Below are positions 45,330-54,464 of a stretch of DNA of 64,000 nucleotides, piece after piece. The stretch comes from an uncultured Sphaerochaeta sp. GTDB taxonomy: Bacteria > Spirochaetota > Spirochaetia > Sphaerochaetales > Sphaerochaetaceae. Under the pieces are notes generated by a model that did not search any database, was not told the origin of the DNA, and worked only from the letters and a program-made list of their open reading frames with translations. Within the stretch, counting starts at the first letter, position 1; each line of letters opens with the position of its first letter. The position numbers and the translations under genes were made by a program. The stretch lies in assembly GCF_963677075.1 (NCBI RefSeq), contig NZ_OY781873.1, positions 1-64,000 on the forward strand. The letters run 5' to 3'.

Positions 45330-46421
45330 TTAGCGTGGCCAGCGATCACTTGCATCAAGCAAGATTGGGAATGGTTCATGAGGATGGTCTTGGTACCAAT
45401 ATGCTACTGAACAAACATCATCCTGACGCTCAAACAAACCGCCATGTCCGACTCCAATCTGCTGGAGTGTTACTTTTAAGTCCTTGTGGAAAAAAATTGG
45501 GTCCTTTGCATGCCAACGGTAAAAACTTCTCATCGGAAGTGTATCATCCATATGATAGTTGCTATGTATTAATGTGTCTCGATTACTATAGAATGGATAA
45601 CCAAAATGCTGGTAACTATATGTTTGTTCTATGGTTCTACCTTCTTCTTGCTTTGCAAAACTCCACGATCCGCCAAAGTAATCCTCCATTCCAGTCCCAC
45701 AAATAGTGGGATAGTCTGTATCACCATCGATAAAAAATTTAATTTCACCTTCCCCCCACCAGTATCGCTGTAATGATGTTAAACCGATGAAAGAACCAAT
45801 ATAAGTACCCTTCCCTTTAACTCTATCAAGAAGTACATAATCTTCTTTCAATGTAGTAATAGGCTCTCTTCTCCAATGTGCATGAAAGTACAAGACATCC
45901 GGACTATGTGACACATCTTCTAGATAATCAATTTGATAAAAAAAATGGCCAATAGTCTCTGCATGCTGATTTTCTAACGTAATACGAGCCCTTTTTTTAA
46001 ACGGCATTGGAAAGAAACTATTCATACCTCGATTAGGAGCGGCTGTAATGAAATATGAATCTATAAGATACGACTCTCCAAACCCTAAGCAATAGAAATC
46101 TCCTAAAGGACATTCAACCGATGGATACTCTTCATCGTCCCAATACATTCGTAGCACGAGGTCTCTGAAAACATAACGTTCTGCTTCAGAGGTCTTTTGA
46201 TCAACAGTCATCCAGATATGTGTAATCATACCACTGGCTTTAACATCCATTAGGGTTACAACTTCACCGTGCTTGATATCTCTCAGACATGGACTTCCTT
46301 TCCGAGAAGGACCAAGCTTACCAATTGATTTCCCGCCATTTCCTTTTGCCCCAGTAGGGTTTTCTGCATTAATCGCATGTGATGTAGATTTGGTAGGATG
46401 GTACAACCAACTATCTTGCAT
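45330..46421 (-). CDS. GH172-family enzyme (DUF2961)
   Basis: 363 residues, DUF2961/GH172 double jelly-roll. Known members are difructose-dianhydride hydrolases/synthases and arabinofuranosidases. Landmarks: GMITHIWMTV, LRMYWDDEEYPSVECPLGDFY, the RYWWGEGEIKFFIDGDTDYPT segment and GTGMEDYFGG, which supply the active-site acidic residues. No signal peptide, so it would act on imported sugar. Last gene of the operon, 23 bases after its paralogue. The downstream end reaches within 80 bases of the IS. Confidence 0.85.
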   Translation of the reverse strand: MQDSWLYHPTKSTSHAINAENPTGAKGNGGKSIGKLGPSRKGSPCLRDIKHGEVVTLMDVKASGMITHIWMTVDQKTSEAERYVFRDLVLRMYWDDEEYPSVECPLGDFYCLGFGESYLIDSYFITAAPNRGMNSFFPMPFKKRARITLENQHAETIGHFFYQIDYLEDVSHSPDVLYFHAHWRREPITTLKEDYVLLDRVKGKGTYIGSFIGLTSLQRYWWGEGEIKFFIDGDTDYPTICGTGMEDYFGGSWSFAKQEEGRTIEQTYSYQHFGYPFYSNRDTLIHSNYHMDDTLPMRSFYRWHAKDPIFFHKDLKVTLQQIGVGHGGLFERQDDVCSVAYWYQDHPHEPFPILLDASDRWPR

Positions 46422-46444
46422 TCCAGACTCCTTATATTCTTTGT

Positions 46445-47533
46445 TTACCTAGGTCGCCTCTCAATACTGGGTGGCAGTATTGGGAATACTTCATGGGATT
46501 CCTCTTGATACCAGTAAGCAACACTTGAAATATCGTCAGAACGCTCAAACAATGCATGGTCATCATGTCCTATATCTTGGACTGTAACCTTTAATGCTTC
46601 ATTGAATCGTATTGGATCCTGTAAATGCCAGCGGTATAGACCATGGCAGGGAATCCCTTCCTGTGCATAGTTGTCAATCTTCCTGTTTGCAACACTACTA
46701 TGATAATGATATCCTAGGAAAGGAGTTGAATAGTTTCCGATAGAAAAATCAGTTACATCGTTGTCGTCCATCTTCCAATAACACCATGCTCCACCGAAGT
46801 AGTCCTCAACGCCGGTACCACAAATTGTAGGCCATGTTGTGTCTCTGTCGATAAAAAATTTGAATTCACCCTCTCCCCACCAATATCGACCTAACGCAGC
46901 AAACGCAAGATATGTACCTACGTACAATCCCCGACCTTTTACGCCATCCAATACTATATGATCCTGACCTGGTTTAACTACATTTGATCGTCTCCACTGT
47001 GCATGGAAATATCCACAATTTTCAGGGATTTCATCACCCAATGAATAGTTGATGGTATAAAAGAAACCCTTTACATCATCGATATGTTCATTTGTTATAG
47101 TAATTCGCGCATGCTTTTTGAAAGGCATTTCCCAATAACTATTGTATCCACCTTGTGGGGCAACTGTGATTGGTATTGAATTGACCTCGCTGGCAGCACC
47201 AAATCCACAACAGAAGAAATCACCAAGGGGGACTTCGACTGATGGAGAACCCTCTTCATCCCAATACATTCGTAATACCAGATTTCTCAACACAAAATCC
47301 TGATGTTGCGTGTGAAGACCTACAGTAAACCAGAAATGTCTGATCATTCCTGGTCCATCAATATCAGCTAAAATAATCGACTCTCCGTGTGGCAACGTTA
47401 TTTGTGGCCTACCTTTTCGGCCAACACCGAGATTACTCGCTTTTTTGCCACCAACACCCGGCAACCCTTGAGGGTTCTCTGCACTGATCGAACGACTCTG
47501 TACATTCTTGATTTCAAACAACTTGTCTAACAT
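46445..47533 (-). CDS. GH172-family enzyme (DUF2961), paralogue
   Basis: 362 residues from the ATG at 47533. Same GH172 architecture as the next gene: MIRHFWFTV, LRMYWDEEGSPSVEVPLGDF, YWWGEGEFKFFIDRDTTWPT and GTGVEDYFGG. The two proteins share these blocks but differ elsewhere, which suggests tandem duplication then divergence, perhaps for different linkages or for a heteromeric complex. Cytoplasmic. Eight bases past the permease gene stop. Confidence 0.85.
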   Translation of the reverse strand: MLDKLFEIKNVQSRSISAENPQGLPGVGGKKASNLGVGRKGRPQITLPHGESIILADIDGPGMIRHFWFTVGLHTQHQDFVLRNLVLRMYWDEEGSPSVEVPLGDFFCCGFGAASEVNSIPITVAPQGGYNSYWEMPFKKHARITITNEHIDDVKGFFYTINYSLGDEIPENCGYFHAQWRRSNVVKPGQDHIVLDGVKGRGLYVGTYLAFAALGRYWWGEGEFKFFIDRDTTWPTICGTGVEDYFGGAWCYWKMDDNDVTDFSIGNYSTPFLGYHYHSSVANRKIDNYAQEGIPCHGLYRWHLQDPIRFNEALKVTVQDIGHDDHALFERSDDISSVAYWYQEESHEVFPILPPSIERRPR

Positions 47534-47541
47534 TTTACACC

Positions 47542-48384
47542 TTATTCCTTTACTCCACCGGCAAGTAGGTTTACTAAATATTTCTGTAACCACAGGAAGA
47601 TAATTACAACTGGTACACTAACAATTGTACCCAGAGCCATTATCTGTGTCCATGCAGTATAAAATGGGCCTTTCAAACTCTGAATTGCAATAGGAAGCGT
47701 CCAGACCTCTTTAGATCGGATGATGGTTGTTACCGTCACATAATCACCCCATCCACCAATAAATGCGGTCAGGCCAATAGCACATAACGCATTCGTAGAA
47801 AGTGGTATGATGATACGCAAGAGGACACCCCAGTTTGAACAACCATCTATCCTTGCTGCTTCGCTAATATCTTTTGGAATCTTTTTGAAAAAACCTACCA
47901 TTAGCCAAACAGAAGTTGGAATAAAACAGGCCGTGTAAACAATCATTACAGTATTTAAACTATCTAGCACATCCATGTTGCTCAACATAATATAGAGAGG
48001 AATCAACGGAATAATCCAAGGGATGCTTTGCGTCATGGCTATGATAAACCATAACCCCTTACGACCATGAAATCTGAAATTAGCAATAGCATATGCCATC
48101 ATAGCAGAGAAGATTATTACCAACAAAGTAGAAGTTACGGTTACATAAAGTGAATTAAAAATCCATTTAAATAGGAGCTCGTTGTTTGCAATAAGCTCGT
48201 AATAAGCATCGAGCGTTGGTTTTTTTGGAAAAAAGGAAATATTGAGATCATACAACTCATTTTCAGTGCGAATAGAGTAGGATCCCATTACCCCAAAAGG
48301 TGCAAGGACTATGAAACAAAGAAAAAGAAGGACCAGTATTGTGAGGATCCGATTGATATAATTGCTTGTTTGTGCTTTCATCAT
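47542..48384 (-). CDS. Carbohydrate ABC transporter permease, MalG type
   Basis: 280 residues, about six membrane helices. The EAA loop is EAARIDGCSNWGVLLRIIIPLS, which docks on the ATPase. N-terminal helix starts near residue 12. The ATG at 48384 overlaps the stop of the partner permease (TGATG), with GGAGGAC upstream. No ATPase gene is in the operon; it likely shares a general MsmK/MalK-type ATPase encoded elsewhere. Confidence 0.95.
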   Translation of the reverse strand: MMKAQTSNYINRILTILVLLFLCFIVLAPFGVMGSYSIRTENELYDLNISFFPKKPTLDAYYELIANNELLFKWIFNSLYVTVTSTLLVIIFSAMMAYAIANFRFHGRKGLWFIIAMTQSIPWIIPLIPLYIMLSNMDVLDSLNTVMIVYTACFIPTSVWLMVGFFKKIPKDISEAARIDGCSNWGVLLRIIIPLSTNALCAIGLTAFIGGWGDYVTVTTIIRSKEVWTLPIAIQSLKGPFYTAWTQIMALGTIVSVPVVIIFLWLQKYLVNLLAGGVKE

Positions 48385-49268
48385 CAGTCCTCCTTTCCTT
48401 CATGAATAAAATACGGTATGACAAACAACATGCTCACAACGAACAAAATAACACCCTCTGCGCTTGCCATTCCAAATTTAAATAATTTGAAACCATTGAG
48501 ATAGATATCATTACCTATGATATTGGTACCATAATTGGGTCCACCCTGTGTAAATAGGTAGACCATATCAAACGTCCTCAAAGTGGTCATGAACTGCAAT
48601 ACAGTCAGAGTTACCAACGTAGGCATAATGCTAGGAATGGTAATAGAGAAAAATTGTCTAAGCTTCCCAGCTCCATCGAGTTCAGCAGCCTCATAGTAAT
48701 CTTTTGGGACTGTACTGAAAGCAGCCATAAGTAGCACGGTAACAAACGGAAAGCTTTTCCAAATAGTCAGAAAAGAGACCAGACCAAAAGCTAATTTTTC
48801 ATTAGAAAAAAAAGCGTTGGTGTCTATATGAAAAAGGACTTGGAACATCCTTGCAAACATCCCATAGTCTCCATTAAAAGAGAGCAAGAATATCTTTGCA
48901 ACTACAAAAGTAGGAATTGCCCAGGGTAGCAAAGCTATTCCCCGTATGAACGCCCTTCCACGAAAATTTGTATTTAAGGCCAATGCACAGACTATACTAA
49001 ACACAATCGTACCCACAACACAAACAAACTCAAATAGTATTGTAAGGTTAATTGTTTTTGGAAAATGGGAAAGAGCGAACAAGTCTTTGAAATTTTGCCA
49101 TCCAAGAAAGTAGTTACCTTCGGATGCTCTCATCAAATCCCAATTCGTGAAACTCATCTGAAAGACCTTAAAAATTGGAAATACAATAAAAAATCCAATA
49201 AATATTAAGCCTGGAAGCATCAGTTCAAAAATAAACAGCTGTTCTTTCCGTTTTTCAATTCCTCTCAT
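48384..49268 (-). CDS. Carbohydrate ABC transporter permease, MalF/UgpA type
   Basis: 294 residues, six membrane helices. EAA loop EAAELDGAGKLRQFFSITIPS. Pairs with the MalG-type permease that overlaps its stop. Hydrophobic segments begin near residue 15. It follows the binding-protein gene after a 96-base gap containing a long hairpin. Confidence 0.95.
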   Translation of the reverse strand: MRGIEKRKEQLFIFELMLPGLIFIGFFIVFPIFKVFQMSFTNWDLMRASEGNYFLGWQNFKDLFALSHFPKTINLTILFEFVCVVGTIVFSIVCALALNTNFRGRAFIRGIALLPWAIPTFVVAKIFLLSFNGDYGMFARMFQVLFHIDTNAFFSNEKLAFGLVSFLTIWKSFPFVTVLLMAAFSTVPKDYYEAAELDGAGKLRQFFSITIPSIMPTLVTLTVLQFMTTLRTFDMVYLFTQGGPNYGTNIIGNDIYLNGFKLFKFGMASAEGVILFVVSMLFVIPYFIHEGKED

Positions 49269-49287
49269 GTCGCCCCCAATCTAGAAA

Positions 49288-49327
49288 GTCTCCTCGTAAT
49301 TCAGTCATCGGTAGAATCCGAGGAGAC
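49288..49327. terminator. Intercistronic hairpin after the binding-protein gene
   Basis: GTCTCCTCG (49288-49296) pairs perfectly with CGAGGAGAC (49319-49327); ATTC/GAAT adds pairing inside the loop. No T-tract. It probably acts as a partial terminator or mRNA stabiliser rather than a full stop. Confidence 0.6.
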
Positions 49328-49364
49328 ATAGAAATCCATTAATACAACAAGCAGCACATGAAGA

Positions 49365-50696
49365 TTAGCGTGACATTACTGCCTGCATCTCTTTCTGTCC
49401 CCAGTCTAAAGCATCTTTTATGCTCTTTGCACCAAGGAAGGCATCCTCAAGAGATTTATTGACAATATTGTCAAGCTCTCTCCACTGCACAATATCTGGA
49501 ACCTGACGTAGTTCACCTTCCAGAACCATATCCAGCGTCTTTGCCTGATACGGATTTTTCTTTGCATATTCGGCACGAGCTTCCTGGTTAACCGGTACGT
49601 TAGTCTGTAGGCTCTGTGCGTATTTTCCGTGCATAAAAGCAATAAACTTAAACGCTTCTTCTGGATGCTCACTATTGGAACTGATTGCCAATGGATTGCC
49701 CCAAGTTACATTGACAGGAGTCTTATCACCATTGTTCGGGAAATATGCAAGCCCGATATCATTTTCATAATCATCCTGATTCATCATTGCCTTTAGGTTG
49801 GCAAAGCACCAAGTTGTTGCTTGCATGGTAGCTACCGATCCATTCGCGAACATATTCAATGCATCGTTAACGGTATACTTCCCAGAAGGTCCGCATTCAG
49901 TGATCATTTTCTTTAGGAACTCAGTGGCCTCAATATTCTCCTTACTGTTCCAAATCAAATTGTCGGCAGTATAGGGAGCTTCTTCCTTAGGGAAAATTCC
50001 TCCACCATTCTCCCAAAGCCAGTGCATTGTCCACCAACGAAGCAATACAGAACCTTCAGTCTGATGAGAGAAGCCGTATATATCTGTCTTTCCATCACCG
50101 TTTGTATCTTTTGTCAGTTTTTTTGCTGCCTTGTAATAAGAATCCCAAGAAGCAGAAAGCTCAGCAGGATCAACCCCAGCTTTTTCAAGCACACTCTTTC
50201 TATAGATGGTCACGGGCGCAGCGAATGTAAACCATGGTAATGCTACTACTTGACCATTCTTCTTTACCGAATCAATCAAATCAATCTTTTCTAATTCAGT
50301 GCCATCATCAAGTACATAGCCTTTCATGTAATCGTCTAGTGGAATGAAAGCTCCGCCTTTACGGATATTGTAGTATGCCGAGATACCATCACCGGTGTCC
50401 AACGTTACAATGTCAGCTTCATTGTTCGTGGCGATATCCACAGCTAGCTGTTTGAAATAATCAGTATTGGCAATGAATATCAAATTGATGTGAATGTTGG
50501 GATTTTGTTTCTCAAACTCTTCAATTGCCGGACGGGCAAAAATGTCAAGTTCTTTTTCAGTTGCCCAAAATGTCCAATCAAGGGTGATCTTCTCTTCAGA
50601 CTTCCCAGTACTACCTGATTTTTCGCTTCCTCCGTTTGCGAACAAATAGCCTGGAATCAACAGTGCAATGCATAGAATAATCATAATTTTTCTCAT
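49365..50696 (-). CDS. Extracellular sugar-binding protein of the ABC transporter
   Basis: 443 residues, family 1 solute-binding protein. Signal peptide up to ~GYLFANGG without a lipobox cysteine. Mature part: TFWATEKELDIF, IEEFEKQNPNI, then typical FANGSVATMQATTW and the helical C-terminus. Its position with GH172 enzymes suggests a fructose- or arabinose-furanoside oligosaccharide, an inference only. GGAG precedes the ATG. First gene of the operon. Confidence 0.93.
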   Translation of the reverse strand: MRKIMIILCIALLIPGYLFANGGSEKSGSTGKSEEKITLDWTFWATEKELDIFARPAIEEFEKQNPNIHINLIFIANTDYFKQLAVDIATNNEADIVTLDTGDGISAYYNIRKGGAFIPLDDYMKGYVLDDGTELEKIDLIDSVKKNGQVVALPWFTFAAPVTIYRKSVLEKAGVDPAELSASWDSYYKAAKKLTKDTNGDGKTDIYGFSHQTEGSVLLRWWTMHWLWENGGGIFPKEEAPYTADNLIWNSKENIEATEFLKKMITECGPSGKYTVNDALNMFANGSVATMQATTWCFANLKAMMNQDDYENDIGLAYFPNNGDKTPVNVTWGNPLAISSNSEHPEEAFKFIAFMHGKYAQSLQTNVPVNQEARAEYAKKNPYQAKTLDMVLEGELRQVPDIVQWRELDNIVNKSLEDAFLGAKSIKDALDWGQKEMQAVMSR

Positions 50697-50718
50697 ATCA
50701 TGACTCCTTTTGCGTTCT

Positions 50719-50737
50719 ATTATGATTCAAACATAAT
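50719..50737. promoter_or_regulatory. Inverted repeat upstream of the binding-protein gene
   Basis: ATTATG (50719-50724), seven bases, CATAAT (50732-50737), about 23 bases upstream of the SBP start. Position is right for an operator; no family assignment. Confidence 0.4.
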
Positions 50738-50769
50738 TTTTTTTAAAGTATTTTTTTATTCATAACAGT

Positions 50770-50806
50770 TTGACAGAATAGATAAAATATATGTACAATC
50801 CGTACA
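50770..50806 (+). promoter_or_regulatory. Promoter and operator of the regulator gene
   Basis: TTGACA (50770-50775) and TACAAT (50794-50799) are 18 bases apart, close to consensus. TGTAC-AATCC-GTACA (50792-50806) is a perfect palindrome overlapping the -10 box, placed to block the promoter. The same site could also affect the divergent sugar operon. Confidence 0.65.
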
Positions 50807-50838
50807 GATGATAATTCCAATTTCAATAGGATAGGTAT

Positions 50839-51852
50839 ATGCCAAAACGAGTATTTCCAGATTTCCTAAGACATCTCAGGAATGACATCGTTTCCTCTTA
50901 TCATGATGGAGAACGATATCTCAGTATTCGTGAGATTGCAGCAAAATTCGGAGTAAGTGTCCAAACTGCTCAGAGAGGTGTTTCGCATCTTGCAAAAGAG
51001 CAGATACTTGAACCAAGAAAGAAAGCTGGAATCTATGTCGGAAAGGGTATGCAGGAGATTGTCAATCCACTGGCAGATAAAGAAGTTGTCGTAATCTCTA
51101 AGGTCTCAACACCAATTTTCTACCAAGGTTTTCTTGATGGTGTAAAGGAGAGGCTTAAGGATACTGGCGTCACCATTAAAATGATGGTAATGAATGAATC
51201 GGATGACGTTTCTTCTCTTGACTTTGGAAAACGTTTAGTCAATCTGCATGCCGACGGTATTATTACCCTTTGTTTTACTCATGAATCGGCTCTTCCTTTC
51301 TATCATGCTATCAGAGAGGGAGTGAATATGGTTGCAGATATTATTCTCGATGAATTGCCCTTGCTTCCCGCTATTCAAACTGATAATTATAAACATGCAT
51401 TTGCTGCTGGCCGTTTGATGGCACAAATGGGATTAGAAACACTATATGTTTTTGGTACGTATCCGGAGGGCAACAAACGTTTACTAGGTTTTTCCCAAGC
51501 TATAAAAACTTCAGAGATGTCAATACAGTACCAACAACTTACAGGAGTTGATCTTATGATGAAAACCATGAATATACTCTCATCCCTTACACCAAAAACA
51601 GGTATCTTTCTCAGCGATTATACTACACTTCACAATGTTGCATCTCTTTGCTCTCGTTTTCATATTCAATTTAAACCAGGAACGATTGTTGCTTATGATG
51701 GAGCTGATGCTAATGAAGTCAAATATCCAGGCATCCCTTCGATTCCTTGTATAGGGCCGACATTCAAAGATCTAGGTTATCATCTTTGCGATGTCCTAGT
51801 ACAAAAATGGACAACAGGAAGCTATCCAGAACCATTACAAAAAAAGATATAA
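50839..51852 (+). CDS. Transcriptional regulator, GntR-type HTH with LacI-like sugar-binding domain
   Basis: 337 residues. Winged helix at residues ~5-75 (YLSIREIAAKFGVSVQTAQRGVSHL, GIYVGKG) of the GntR class, followed by a LacI/periplasmic-binding-like effector domain (residues ~85-330; PIFYQGFLDGVKERL, ADGIITLCFT, GIFLSDYTTLHNVA). Divergent from the GH172/ABC operon, so it most likely controls it in response to the imported sugar. Repressor or activator cannot be told. Confidence 0.9.
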   Translation: MPKRVFPDFLRHLRNDIVSSYHDGERYLSIREIAAKFGVSVQTAQRGVSHLAKEQILEPRKKAGIYVGKGMQEIVNPLADKEVVVISKVSTPIFYQGFLDGVKERLKDTGVTIKMMVMNESDDVSSLDFGKRLVNLHADGIITLCFTHESALPFYHAIREGVNMVADIILDELPLLPAIQTDNYKHAFAAGRLMAQMGLETLYVFGTYPEGNKRLLGFSQAIKTSEMSIQYQQLTGVDLMMKTMNILSSLTPKTGIFLSDYTTLHNVASLCSRFHIQFKPGTIVAYDGADANEVKYPGIPSIPCIGPTFKDLGYHLCDVLVQKWTTGSYPEPLQKKI

Positions 51853-51999
51853 TCTAGGATACATCTGAAATTGCAAGAAAATTTTGAAGGCTTTTCATCT
51901 GATACCATCACTGATGGCTTATCACTCTAAAGACAATCCCAAAACTTTGAATTGGACATAGGATCAGATGCACACCATATTTTGATAGGAAAGATTTAA

Positions 52000-52041
52000 A
52001 AAGGCTATTGCACCTTTCAAATACAGAAAACAACAGCCTTT
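52000..52041 (-). terminator. Terminator of the liv operon
   Basis: AAAGGCTATTG (52000-52010) pairs with CAACAGCCTTT (52031-52041), one G-T pair, with TTTAAATC beyond it on the minus strand. It lies 20 bases past livF. The stretch 51853-51999 shows no gene. Confidence 0.7.
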
Positions 52042-52060
52042 ACAATGTGACAGATAGGTT

Positions 52061-52786
52061 TCAACAATTTCCGTTACGACGATTCCCTCCAAGGTATGCT
52101 TCAGCTACCTTGGTGTTGGAAAGCAAATCCATTCCCTTGCCCTCCAAGATTATCTTTCCATTCTCAATAACATATCCATAGTCGCTTATGCAGAGCGATT
52201 TGTTGGCGTTCTGTTCGACAAGCAAGATTGTCGTTCCTTCATCACGAATTCTCTGGATAGTTTCAAAAACTTCATGTACGACTATCGGCGCAAGCCCCAA
52301 GGAAGGTTCATCCAACATTAAAAGCTGGGGCTTAGCCATCAAGGCTCTGCAGATTACAAGCATCTGTTGCTCCCCTCCTGAAAGGGTCCCAGCATCTTGT
52401 CTCTTACGTTCCTCCAAGCGTGGAAACAGCGAATATTGCTTATCAAGAAGAAACGGTATCTCCTTTCTATCAGATAATGAATAGGCACCAACAAGTAGGT
52501 TTTCCTCTACGCTCAGACCGGCGAACACCTTTCTCCCTTCAGGTACCTGGACCAAGCCTTTCTTTACAACCTGATTGCTTTTTCGCAACAAAGATTTTCC
52601 ATCAAAGCGAATTTCGCCATCATAGGGAACCATTGCAGAAATGGCATTGATGATTGTTGTCTTGCCAGCACCATTGGAGCCAATGATGGATGTAACTTTG
52701 CCCTCTTCAATCTGTAATGAAACACCATGAAGTGCTTGTACCATTCCATAGGAAACCTTAACTGCATCCAATTCTAAAAATGACAT
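52061..52786 (-). CDS. livF: LivF-type ABC transporter ATPase
   Basis: 241 residues. Walker A GSNGAGKTT, signature LSGGEQQ, Walker B LLMLDEPSLGLAP, and the switch His region ILLVEQNAN. The GLAPIVVHEVFETI sequence is characteristic of LivF. Powers uptake with LivG. Starts five bases after livG. Last gene of the operon. Confidence 0.96.
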   Translation of the reverse strand: MSFLELDAVKVSYGMVQALHGVSLQIEEGKVTSIIGSNGAGKTTIINAISAMVPYDGEIRFDGKSLLRKSNQVVKKGLVQVPEGRKVFAGLSVEENLLVGAYSLSDRKEIPFLLDKQYSLFPRLEERKRQDAGTLSGGEQQMLVICRALMAKPQLLMLDEPSLGLAPIVVHEVFETIQRIRDEGTTILLVEQNANKSLCISDYGYVIENGKIILEGKGMDLLSNTKVAEAYLGGNRRNGNC

Positions 52787-52791
52787 GGTTG

Positions 52792-53565
52792 TTACTCCTC
52801 CTCTCCAAGATAGGCTGAAAGAACAACCTCGTTCGTCTGGATATCTGCGGGCACTCCCTCAGCGATAGTATATCCGAAGTTCTGTACATAGAGGTATTCA
52901 CACAGATTCATAATTAGGTCCATTCGGTGCTCGATTACCAGAATGGCAAGATCAGGATGAAGAACCTTGATCTGCTTTATGAAATCAATCAGCTCAAATA
53001 CCTCTTCCGGATTCAAGCCAGCTGCCGGCTCATCCAGCATAAGCACCTTTGGTTCACTTACCAAAGCTCTTGCAATTTCGACCCGTCTCTGCAACCCATA
53101 TGGCAGATTGGATGGACGAAGATTTGCATACTGCTCAAGATTCAATACCTTCAAACACATCATCGCTTTCTCATTGATCATGCGCTCTTGCTTCGACCTC
53201 CTCGGTAAGAGGAACATTGCCTCAAAAAATGAGTACTTTCCTGCGTAGTCGAGGGAAACCTTTACGTTGTCGAGAACAGAGAGTCCAGAGAAGAGCCGAA
53301 TATTCTGGAAGGTCCTCGCAAGACCCATACGGGCAACTGCTACTTGGTCCAACGTGTCGATACTATGACCGTCAAACACTATACTCCCTGAGTCTTGCAG
53401 ATAGATTCTCGATAAAACGTTGAAAATTGTCGTCTTACCAGCCCCATTTGGCCCAATGATACCTCGAATTTCTCCCTTGCCAAGCATCATCGAAAAATGG
53501 TCGACCGCCTTCACTCCCCCGAATGACATAGAGATATCTGTACATTTCATCATGGTTTCAGCCAT
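52792..53565 (-). CDS. livG: LivG-type ABC transporter ATPase
   Basis: 257 residues. Walker A GPNGAGKTT, signature-region NLPYGLQRRVEIARAL, Walker B LMLDEPAAGLNPEE and ILVIEHRMD. The signature reads LPYGLQRR rather than LSGGQ, the normal LivG variant. Starts one base after livM. Confidence 0.96.
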   Translation of the reverse strand: MAETMMKCTDISMSFGGVKAVDHFSMMLGKGEIRGIIGPNGAGKTTIFNVLSRIYLQDSGSIVFDGHSIDTLDQVAVARMGLARTFQNIRLFSGLSVLDNVKVSLDYAGKYSFFEAMFLLPRRSKQERMINEKAMMCLKVLNLEQYANLRPSNLPYGLQRRVEIARALVSEPKVLMLDEPAAGLNPEEVFELIDFIKQIKVLHPDLAILVIEHRMDLIMNLCEYLYVQNFGYTIAEGVPADIQTNEVVLSAYLGEEE

Positions 53566-53566
53566 T

Positions 53567-54454
53567 TTATTGCTCCTTCCGGTTACGTAGGGTGAAGCGT
53601 TTTATTGCACGCAACGACAATTCATGCTCTCCAAATACCCCGCTGGGCCTGAAATTGATGATTAGAAGAATTAATATACAGTATATGATTGTCCGATACT
53701 CCTGCAGAGTCTGCCCAAAAACTGTAACGGTCCGGAATAGCTCCGGAAGCAACTTAAGCAGAAAACCCGAAAACACTGCACCGGTTATCGAATTCGTTCC
53801 ACCGAAGAAAAGGAAAATCTGCATCTCAGCAGAGAGATTCCATCCGAAGGAATCTGGAAGGATGACTCGGTTCTTCAATCCATACAGAATTCCGGCGATT
53901 CCTGCAATCGAGGATGCAAGCACATACATTCGAAGTTTCAACTTGTAGACATCAATCCCGAAACTCTTAGCCGCAATTTCATCGGTTTTTAGTGCAATGC
54001 ACATTCTCCCAAAACGTGAATACTTTAGATTTCTTACACAAAATACCACCAATGCAGTAATTCCCAAGACAATCCAGACAAGGTGATTCACCTTGGGTAT
54101 CCTGGAATAACCGATTGAACCATTTGTGTACCGCTCCAACAATATGATGGTGGCAGTCACCATTTGTCCAAATCCCATGGTAATCAAGGCAAAATAGTCT
54201 TTTCTCAGTTTCAGTGTGGGCACACTGATAATATAGGAACACAGCGCACTCAACCCTATCCCGATACCTGCAGTAACGATGATGGGAAGATTAAACATCC
54301 TCGCTAAAATAAACGTAACATAGGAACTAATCGCCAGATACGCCGCCTGGCCCAGTGAAAACATCCCAGCAAGCGCAGTAATCGAGAACACTCCAGTAAT
54401 TGCAATCACCGATATACAGGAGTTCATTAATAACCCAAGTTGATAGTTGCTCAT
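53567..54454 (-). CDS. livM: LivM-type branched-chain amino acid ABC permease
   Basis: 295 residues from the ATG at 54454, with GGGAGG upstream. About nine hydrophobic segments; typical LivM parts SLGQAAYLAISSYV, the AAKSFGIDVYKLKL loop and GGTNSITGAVFSGFLL. Forms the channel with LivH. Ten bases separate it from livH. Confidence 0.95.
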   Translation of the reverse strand: MSNYQLGLLMNSCISVIAITGVFSITALAGMFSLGQAAYLAISSYVTFILARMFNLPIIVTAGIGIGLSALCSYIISVPTLKLRKDYFALITMGFGQMVTATIILLERYTNGSIGYSRIPKVNHLVWIVLGITALVVFCVRNLKYSRFGRMCIALKTDEIAAKSFGIDVYKLKLRMYVLASSIAGIAGILYGLKNRVILPDSFGWNLSAEMQIFLFFGGTNSITGAVFSGFLLKLLPELFRTVTVFGQTLQEYRTIIYCILILLIINFRPSGVFGEHELSLRAIKRFTLRNRKEQ

Positions 54455-54464
54455 CCTGACCTCC

